Of a DNA stretch of 64,000 bases, positions 58,694 through 64,000 are shown piece after piece. The stretch spans positions 36,917 to 100,916 of the forward strand of contig RMBW01000117.1 in the NCBI GenBank assembly GCA_004009845.1, given 5' to 3'. The notes under the pieces are model-generated. The model saw only the letters and a program-made list of their open reading frames with translations, searched no databases and was not told the origin of the DNA. Numbering within the stretch: the stretch's first letter is position 1; each line of letters begins with the position of its first letter. A program made the position numbers and the translations under genes. The DNA is from Davidsoniella eucalypti. Its lineage: Eukaryota > Ascomycota > Sordariomycetes > Microascales > Ceratocystidaceae.

Positions 58694-60013
58694 ATAAAAT
58701 ACCCCGCTGTGGGACTGAGGCTTCACTGCTACAAAATAGTAAGATAAGTCTGATGCAAAGTCTACCAGTAATGAACAAATTAACCCGATTGAGACACGCC
58801 TGGCCAATCACAGATTCGCCACAGCACGCAATAGCCAGCTATTCCCATCGCGGTAAGATAGCCAAGACAACCAGGTCAGGACAGGATTACGTCAAGAAGG
58901 GCGATACTATGTCGCCGTGAGTTCGTCATGTCTTCAATTGTAGATGTAGATGTAGATGTATTTGCATCGCGGGCTGTTGTCTGGAAATACGGGGGAAAAC
59001 TTGCTCGTTGGTGTTTGCTTGTTTTGTGGCAGTATTACATAGGCACGAGTAATCGTCGACCTACGTATCGTGTTTGTTGCATGATATATCGATTATGTTG
59101 TAACCCGGTTAGCCACTTACACGAGTGCTATAGCAAAAGGATAGCAGGTCTTGCCCGCACACATGATGCCTCAGGACGCGAATAAAAAGAGAAGCAACAA
59201 CACAAAACAGTGTTAGCCACAGTTACAAGAAAGCATCGTGCCCACCAGAAAGAATACTACTTTTCATATGCTATGTATCTTTGATATCTATGTACATATA
59301 TTGGGTAATAACATCATCACAAGATGACATGACCCCCCGCTCACTGCTATTGTGAATTGACATGGTGGGCTGACGCCATTCCGACTAAAGAGCTTGATGA
59401 GGTAGCTTCATTCTCCAAAAGCTAACGGGTTCCCACCAAGGGGCGGTTCCGATATTCGCTTCTAGTTGCTTCTAGTTACCATAGCAAATATTCTTGTAAA
59501 TTTCGACCCACGAAGGGAAAAAAAGTTTGCGTGATGAGAAACATTAAATCGGAACCATATAAGCAAAGCCTCAATGAGCCAGCAAGACGCCGAGCACGCA
59601 ATGGCCGGACCTGGGAAGAGACAGCCAATGGCCCCACAATTATAAGTAGCGCTGATGTACCTCGTGTATGGCGTAAACAGCAAAAGAGTACTCGTGGCTT
59701 GTTTGGATCGATCGGCAAGCTGCTAAGCACGCCTTTCTTTTCGAAGCTTGGATTTGAATCTTCGCCGTCCAAGTAGATGTATATGTCGTAGCCTAGTTTC
59801 CGAGGTGCTACAGACGGCAACTGGCCCGATTTCTAAGCGTTTCCTAGCTGTTCTACCTGTTCTAGCTGATTGTCTTGCCCAGTAGCGCCGTTCTATATAA
59901 AGTGAATATTCCCCTCTTTCTATGGTAGCTAAACTTTTTCTCTTCTTCTATTATTACACATCACAGATCAACTCTTTTTTACATCAATCTTCAACCACAA
60001 AACATCATTCACA
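58694..60013. promoter_or_regulatory. upstream region of the peroxiredoxin gene
   Basis: About 1.3 kb. A TGTAGA triplet-pair repeat occurs at about 58938-58960. TATATAA at 59894-59900 lies about 115 bp before the start codon and is a good TATA box, followed by a C/T-rich leader. An 81-codon frame at 59531-59776 (basic, Ser-rich) cannot be confirmed as a gene. Confidence 0.45.
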
Positions 60014-60858
60014 ATGTCGTATGTCGCATCCCAATCCGGCCTTTATCGCTGTCTATATGCATCAATGCTGTTGAGCATCCACACTGCTAAACATCGTCAT
60101 CCATACTAACTATCCAATTGTAGTCTCCGTCTCGGCCACACCGCCCCCAACTTCCAGGCTGATACCACTGCCGGCCCCATCAACTTCCATGACTTCATCG
60201 GTGACAACTGGGTCATCCTGTTCTCCCACCCCGAGGACTACACCCCTGTCTGCACCACCGAGCTGGGTGCCTTCGCCAAGCTCGAGCCCGAGTTCACCAA
60301 GCGCGGTGTCAAGCTGATTGGTCTCTCTGCCAACACCCTGGGCTCTCACGAGGGCTGGATCAAGGACATCAACGAGGTCACTGGCTCCGATGTCAAGTTC
60401 CCCATCATTGCCGACAAGGAGCGCAAGGTTGCTCTTCTATACGACATGTAAGTCAAAAAAAATATCTGGCTTGTATGTGCAACTTAAATTCGGCACATGC
60501 ACTAACATACATAACCTGTAGGATCGACGAGCAGGACGCCACTAACGTCGATGAGAAGGGTATCGCTTTCACCATCCGCTCTGTCTTCATCATCGACCCT
60601 AAGAAGTCCATCCGTACCATCCTGTCTTACCCTGCCTCGACCGGCCGCAACACCGCTGAGGTTCTACGCATCGTCGATTCTCTACAGACCGGTGACAAGT
60701 ACCGCATCACCACCCCCATCAACTGGATTCCCGGTGAGGATGTCATTGTCCACCCCGGTGTCAAGAACGAGGAGGCCAAGACCTTGTTCCCCGAGTTCCG
60801 CATTGTCAAGCCTTACCTGCGCTTCACTCCCCTCCCCAAGGAGAAGATCACTGCTTAA
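60014..60858 (+). CDS. 1-Cys peroxiredoxin (Prx6 type)
   Basis: Thiol peroxidase that reduces hydrogen peroxide and organic peroxides. Exons 60014-60018, 60124-60447 and 60522-60858 give 221 residues. The first exon encodes only ATG plus two bases; introns are 105 and 74 nt (GTATGT...GTAG and GTAAGT...GTAG). The peroxidatic Cys is in HPEDYTPVCTTELG at residue 45. There is no second catalytic Cys in the C-terminal extension, whose sequence GEDVIVHPGVKNEEAKTLFP is typical of the 1-Cys class. No mitochondrial presequence is seen, so a cytosolic form is likely, though yeast Prx1 is mitochondrial. A TATA box lies at 59894. Codon use is strongly C-ending, as in highly expressed fungal genes. Confidence 0.95.
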
Positions 60859-63583
60859 ATGCACCTGTATCTCGTATACATGAAGCTGCTTGCCAGTGAA
60901 ATTTTCCACTGGTAATGTCTGAATCTCGTCAAATTGATACCACGACCGACATGGAGGGTCTATACTCCCGAGCCATGCGAATGCTGAGCCAGCCACCAGT
61001 CTGGCCAGTGTACTACCACAAATGAAGATTATGTTTCTGTCCCTGTTACAAATGATGCAACCGTACTGCCTCCCAAAGATGGAGTGCACGTTGGTTTGGC
61101 CTGAGGCTAGGATAAAAAGTCCATGCCTTAGCTGAGGAGGAATCAAGATGTCTATTTCGGCGACCTTGCTAGCTAGAATTGCTTTTTTAAAAAAAATTAA
61201 TATGACAACTCTACCCCCTCAAATTGATGCTACTTTATACTATGGACTTACTGCTACATGTATCTGTATAATATATCTCTCAGCTACGTGTAATTAGTGA
61301 TATCACCTTAATTCCTTACAATAGATAGAAAGCTACCCAGCTATCCACCAAGGCAAACATTTGGCAATTCGCCGTTCATCAACTGAGATTTATTCCAACA
61401 TGTCAAGTATTTGTCTGTGCGAACCATGAGCAGCCCTTTAGTATGTTATGTTTCGTTAGAAATGGGTATGCTTCTGAAGACATGCACCCGTGATCTGATC
61501 ACAAAACCACAGGGTATGCCGTATCTAGTTGAATTGATAGCAGTACATGTATATGTAGTTGTATACCGAGTTAGCAGAACTACATATAAAGCCCCGACAC
61601 GCCAGCACTAATCGTTTATGTAGTATATCGTTGTGTGGCTATTCGTGATTCAACAACACAAGCATCGTCTACTCAACTTCCGTCGTCAATTCGCTTTCGG
61701 ATTGCAACTCGGGTATAACCCTAAAGGTTGATAGCAAGGAAACGGACGAAATACTTAGTAAATTCAATCGCCATAAATATGCGGCCGCCACTCAAGCGAG
61801 AAAGCTTGCGTCATATCACATATATATTTGCCATGTGAGCCCGCAATCGTACGCCGAAGATAATTAGTTGTCATGCGAGTTTCCTTACAAGCTTGGTGGG
61901 CGTTATACTAATGATACACCAAATTTCATTTCAAGGCACCAAAATAGATGAGTGACGAAGTTATTTAAGCCAGTCCAAGGTCAAAGCATGGACCTTTTAC
62001 ATGGCTAGGAACTGACTGTCTGACTGTATGCTAGAATTTGACATACAGATATGCAGACGAACTCGACGAAAATGTCATGGCGCAGCGCAATTACTGACTA
62101 TACTTATCATTATTCTGAAAATGAGATAGATTGGGCTCGGCATACTTGCTTCTTCTGAAGGAACCGTATAATGCATGAGATGACTATTGACACCGCTTTG
62201 ATACCTTTGTCAATTAATCGTGATTGGATACAGCGTTCTGTATTTATACCTTTAATCTAAAGAATACTATCCATATTGTCAGGCTTTAGTCTAGAAGATC
62301 ATCCGCCGCTTTGACACCGTTGAATAATTGTCTTTATTCTAGATACCACGCATTATAGGATTCATTTTTCTATAACTACTTAACTAGGTTCCTGAGAATG
62401 ATTTGTTCGGGTTTCATGGCACGTTCATTTTCCCCTGTAGTTGAAAGAAAAATCACAACTATGGTTCGTGTATGTATTATAGAGGAGATGGTATTATGCC
62501 CCTGAACGATAAACTGGTTCCAAGAACCTTTCGAGCACTAACTGTGGAAGTAGCCCCAGCCTCTAAGTGCAAATCTTTTCGGAGGTCTGTATTCATCGTG
62601 GCTTTGTGTCTGATTCTTGTTGTTCTTTGAAAGCCGACGATTAGTGATTTTTTTCTTCTTTTCTTCTTTTGAAAGCTATAGTACAACTTTTGGGACGAGA
62701 AATCGTAAACCAGCCTTGACCTTCACAACTTGATACTATGTATGTATGTATGTCTTGATAGCCCCAGACTGCTCAAGCAAGATGTGCTGCAGAGTAGCCG
62801 TTCGTATATTAACCAAGCTGGCCTTCGGATATTTCATTCCTTGGTCCACGAGACCACAACCACCCAATCTCACAGCCAAGTTATTTCCTTTTGTTCTGTT
62901 TCATGGGTTGATGTACAGACCGGGCTTCAAGTTGTAGATAAGCGTATCCCTCCTCATGTATGTCTATTTCTCCGGTATTCCCCTGACCCACGCCTGCGAT
63001 CACCACCGCTTCAGCACAGCAACGAATTGCTATAGTTGATTAGAGGCTGGCTTTTGGACATGTAAAGTAGTGCGGCTTATGATCAAATTCAGCCCGACAG
63101 CCGTAGTAGAAAGAAGGTTAAAAAGTCCGAAGTTGGCAATTATACGTTACGTAGAGCTACCGAAGTTTTCCTTCTTTTCTTTTCTGGTTTTGCTCTTCTC
63201 CTTTCTATTATCTTGTACTTTGCAACAATATTCTTGTTGTTATTTTCTTTGTTGTTGTTTGCATGCTTTTATATGTGATCCATTCTCAACACATTATATT
63301 ATCTTCGACCAATTACGACCAGCACTGCAATTACACGACAGCCAAGCTTCCGCTAACTTACTAGTGCAGTCTTTCGTCAAGCGTACCTGCAGCTTAAAAA
63401 TTGAGAAGTTTGTAAACTCCAAATCGAGTTGATTGTTTTGACTTGGCTTGGGCGTTTAGAAACGCAGTTTCAAGTCGTAGCTTTAGCCGCCCATAGCAAC
63501 AGCGGCTGAAACGTATTTTGAGGGCAACCAATAAAGAAAAAGTCAATACTGGCATCTATTGATTTATTTGTCTTTTTCGCAAT
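60859..63583. other. gene-free stretch between peroxiredoxin and the rDNA-linked frame
   Basis: About 2.7 kb, AT-rich. A TATG repeat occurs at about 62736-62751. C/T-rich sequence at 63170-63250 may be the leader of the next gene. Nothing coding is supported. Confidence 0.4.
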
Positions 63584-63807
63584 ATGTCTCTGCGATCGTA
63601 TCCACCAAAGCCTAGCTTCGAGTTCATCAGTGAACAGCAAGAGCTCAGCCCGGCTAAGCAAGCAGCCTCATCCGAAGCCACAAGCCCAACCAAGACACCG
63701 AGCGAGTTTATTTCAAGCGCCTATCGCGGGTTTCGCTCGAAACTAAATTCAGGCAGCCGCGACGACCCCGCAAAATCCCAGCGTTCAACGGCAAGCGACC
63801 CAGCCCC
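63584..63807 (+). pseudogene. 5' end of a protein gene cut off at the rDNA junction
   Basis: Begins at ATG with a purine-rich context and encodes about 75 residues starting MSLRSYPPKPSFEFISEQQE, then a Ser/Ala/Pro/Lys-rich stretch (SEATSPTKTPSEFISSAYRG) with normal fungal coding look. At about 63808 the sequence becomes 28S rRNA, and the frame ends inside it at a TAG. So only the N-terminus of a gene is present. I do not recognise it. Either a real chromosomal break into rDNA or an assembly join. Confidence 0.5.
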
Positions 63808-63855
63808 TCATACCGAAGCAGAATTCGGTAAGCGTTGGATTGTTCACCCACTAAT

Positions 63856-63910
<55 letters not shown>

Positions 63911-64000
63911 ATGAACTCGTCGCAATGGTAATTCAGCTTAGTACGAGAGGAACCGCTGATTCAGATAATTGGTTTTTGCGGCTGTCCGACCGGGCAGTGC
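63808..64000 (+). rRNA. 28S (LSU) rRNA gene, 3' part, truncated at its 5' side
   Basis: From TCATACCGAAGCAGAATTCG onward the sequence follows the conserved 3' domain of fungal LSU rRNA without breaks. It includes the sarcin-ricin loop AGTACGAGAGGAACC at 63940-63954 and continues to the window edge. The upstream LSU sequence is missing: it is replaced by protein-coding-like sequence. Orientation is left to right, so the rRNA 3' end and spacer should follow beyond the window. Confidence 0.93.

Noticed and set aside
59531..59776. 81-codon basic open frame upstream of the peroxiredoxin
   Set aside because: Could be a small gene, but no conserved motif, splice signal or start context supports it; kept only as a remark.

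Overview
This window comes from a filamentous ascomycete (Pezizomycotina), probably a Sordariomycete. The evidence is many short GT-AG introns (about 50-110 nt) with CTAAC-like branch sites, CT-rich leaders, fungal-only gene families (disordered fungal proteins, multi-TM proteins, GH5_5 endoglucanase, MCT-like MFS carrier) and a lysine-pathway homoisocitrate dehydrogenase. The class-level guess is inference. No bacterial, viral or CRISPR features were seen.

Layout. 1-1106: 3' part of a methionine aminopeptidase 1 gene. 1613-4442: a dead MULE-type DNA transposon with 22-bp terminal inverted repeats; a SINE-like repeat flanked by a 15-bp target duplication is nested in it. 4969-8530: the ER export receptor Erv14/cornichon, then the splicing factor Prp17/Cdc40. 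9503-10753 (minus): an F-box protein with a long CT-rich leader. About 10.8-16.2 kb is a gene desert holding a tiny retroposed fragment. 16237-17354 (minus): secreted GH5 endoglucanase. 20527-21633: SANT/Myb protein. 22486-27242: COX10 (heme A synthesis) and mitochondrial EF-G (MEF1), divergent from a 544-bp shared promoter. 27755-28953 (minus): homoisocitrate dehydrogenase LYS12. 31598-33440: disordered fungal protein. 34308-34793 (minus): mitoribosomal uS8m. 35791-37470 and 41095-42711: two conserved fungal proteins of unknown role, the second with one TM helix. 46113-47567: MFS monocarboxylate-type carrier. 50360-51354: WrbA/flavodoxin-like quinone reductase whose frame is cut by a TGA ahead of a CaaX-ending tail. 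52253-53287: multi-TM protein. 53833-55769 (minus): unknown four-exon acidic protein. 56.5-58.7 kb: a retroposon cluster including a tRNA-derived SINE with a perfect 15-bp target duplication. 60014-60858: 1-Cys peroxiredoxin. 63584-64000: a coding region that runs abruptly into the 3' part of the 28S rRNA gene, so the right edge touches rDNA.

The genes are mostly unrelated housekeeping functions, so this is ordinary core chromosome with long AT-rich intergenic gaps. A mitochondrial theme is visible (COX10, MEF1, uS8m and probably LYS12). The points most worth following are the two polymerase-III/LINE-style retroposon families with clear target duplications, the in-frame TGA-CTG before a prenylation-like tail, a second in-frame stop followed by a coding-like tail, and the gene/28S rDNA junction.
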